A stretch of DNA of 64,000 nucleotides from Kribbella voronezhensis (GTDB lineage: Bacteria; Actinomycetota; Actinomycetes; Propionibacteriales; Kribbellaceae). This document shows, piece by piece, positions 63,442 to 64,000 of the stretch. The notes beneath the pieces are model-generated. The model was not told the DNA's origin, searched no databases, and was given only the letters and a program-made list of their open reading frames with translations. How positions within the stretch are numbered: position 1 is the stretch's first letter; each line of letters opens with the position of its first letter. A program made the translations under genes and the position numbers. The stretch spans positions 1 to 64,000 of the forward strand of contig NZ_SOCE01000001.1 of the NCBI RefSeq assembly GCF_004365175.1, written 5' to 3'.

Positions 63442-64000
63442 GGGTGGACTTTGCCTGGACCGCCTTCACGATGCGGTGCAGGACGTCGGGGTCGGCGGTC
63501 GGCGGTACGCCGTGGCCGAGGTTGAAGATGTGGCCGGGGGCTGCCTTGCCCTCGGCAAGGATTCGGTCGATCTCGGGCTCGATGGATTCCCAGCCCGCGG
63601 AGAGCAGGGCGGGATCGAGGTTGCCCTGGACCGGCTTGGGCGATCCGCCGGCCGCGGTGATCCGGCGTACGGCCTCGTCGAGCGGGACCCGCCAGTCGAC
63701 CCCGACCACGTCGGCGCCGGCCTCGCTCATCAGACCGAGCAGCTCACCGGTGTTCACCCCGAAATGCAGCTTCGGTACGCCGTACTGCTCGAGTGCCGCG
63801 AACACCTTCGCGGAGTGCGGCTGCACGAACTGGGCGTAGTCGCGCGCGGACAGCCCACCGGCCCAGGAGTCGAAGAGCTGGATCGCCGAGGCGCCGGCCT
63901 CGATCTGGATCGACAGATAGGCGATCGCCACGTCCGCGAGCCGGTCCGCCAGCGCGTGCCAGAGGTCCGGGTCGGAGTGCATCAGCGCCTTGGTCTTCGC
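63434..64000 (-). CDS. hemE: Uroporphyrinogen decarboxylase, C-terminal part (cut by window end)
   Basis: 188 codons remain, the 5' half lies beyond the right edge. Seen: QIEAGASAIQLFDSWAGGLS, KLHFGVNTGELLGLMSEAGADVVGVDWRVPL in parts (GADVVGVDWRVPLDEA), VQGNLDPALL and HIFNLGHGVPP, all diagnostic of HemE. It decarboxylates uroporphyrinogen III to coproporphyrinogen III, the step before hemY. First gene of the haem cluster in the window. Confidence 0.95.
   Translation of the reverse strand, partial: AKTKALMHSDPDLWHALADRLADVAIAYLSIQIEAGASAIQLFDSWAGGLSARDYAQFVQPHSAKVFAALEQYGVPKLHFGVNTGELLGLMSEAGADVVGVDWRVPLDEAVRRITAAGGSPKPVQGNLDPALLSAGWESIEPEIDRILAEGKAAPGHIFNLGHGVPPTADPDVLHRIVKAVQAKSTRG

Overview
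The window is GC-rich actinobacterial chromosome. Gene order such as fabG-fabI, dodecin, DUF3099, moaA, SURF1, the LppX-type lipoprotein, the coproporphyrin-dependent haem genes (hemE, hemY, hemQ) and a Tad pilus operon with pseudopilins suggest Streptomyces relatives or, more likely, a Propionibacteriales member such as Kribbella. That placement is an inference from gene content and style, not from a comparison.

Layout. At the left edge the 5' end of a 16S rRNA gene (minus strand) runs out of the window; its leader carries two tandem promoters. Upstream come an ABC exporter, an enoyl-CoA hydratase, an ABC-F protein and a divergent zinc metallopeptidase (0.7-6.3 kb). From 6.35 to 17.8 kb one long minus-strand operon encodes a Tad/Flp pilus machine (CpaB-like, TadZ, TadA, TadB, TadC, Flp pilin, two TadE pseudopilins, a TadG-like protein) followed by a lipoprotein, a secreted protein and a membrane protein that combines LysM with a SARP-like winged helix/BTAD module. 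Divergent from it, 18.1-26.2 kb, is a three-gene unit: a giant protein of about 2330 residues with repeated Ser/Gly-rich hairpin modules, then two small paralogous proteins, one with a CxxC/CxxC zinc ribbon. This is the most unusual locus of the window and the best candidate for an undescribed system.

From 26.3 to 34.2 kb are ordinary genes (NfeD, ABC ATPase, serB, double GNAT) plus a divergent pair: a HTH-HEAT regulator and a membrane protein with an Asn/Gly segment resembling amyloid-signalling motifs. Cyanophycinase and cyanophycin synthetase overlap at 34.3-38.3 kb, and a second cyanophycin-synthetase-like Mur ligase without ATP-grasp lies at 45.3-47.0 kb behind fabG-fabI. Between them are a WbsX-like protein, a copper chaperone translationally coupled to a Tat-exported DyP peroxidase, a polysaccharide deacetylase with a clear palindromic operator, and an ECF-type sigma factor with its coupled membrane partner.

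The last part, 48.5-64 kb, holds dodecin, DUF3099, moaA, SURF1 overlapping a GH15 enzyme, an SDR lacking the usual Tyr/Lys, a polymerase-only LigD, two secreted hydrolases (M4 protease, lamin-tail endonuclease), msrB with a possible leader switch, and the haem genes hemQ-hemY-(GNAT)-hemE, hemE being cut by the window end. Several near-perfect hairpins close convergent transcription units. I see no CRISPR array, tRNA, insertion sequence or phage gene.
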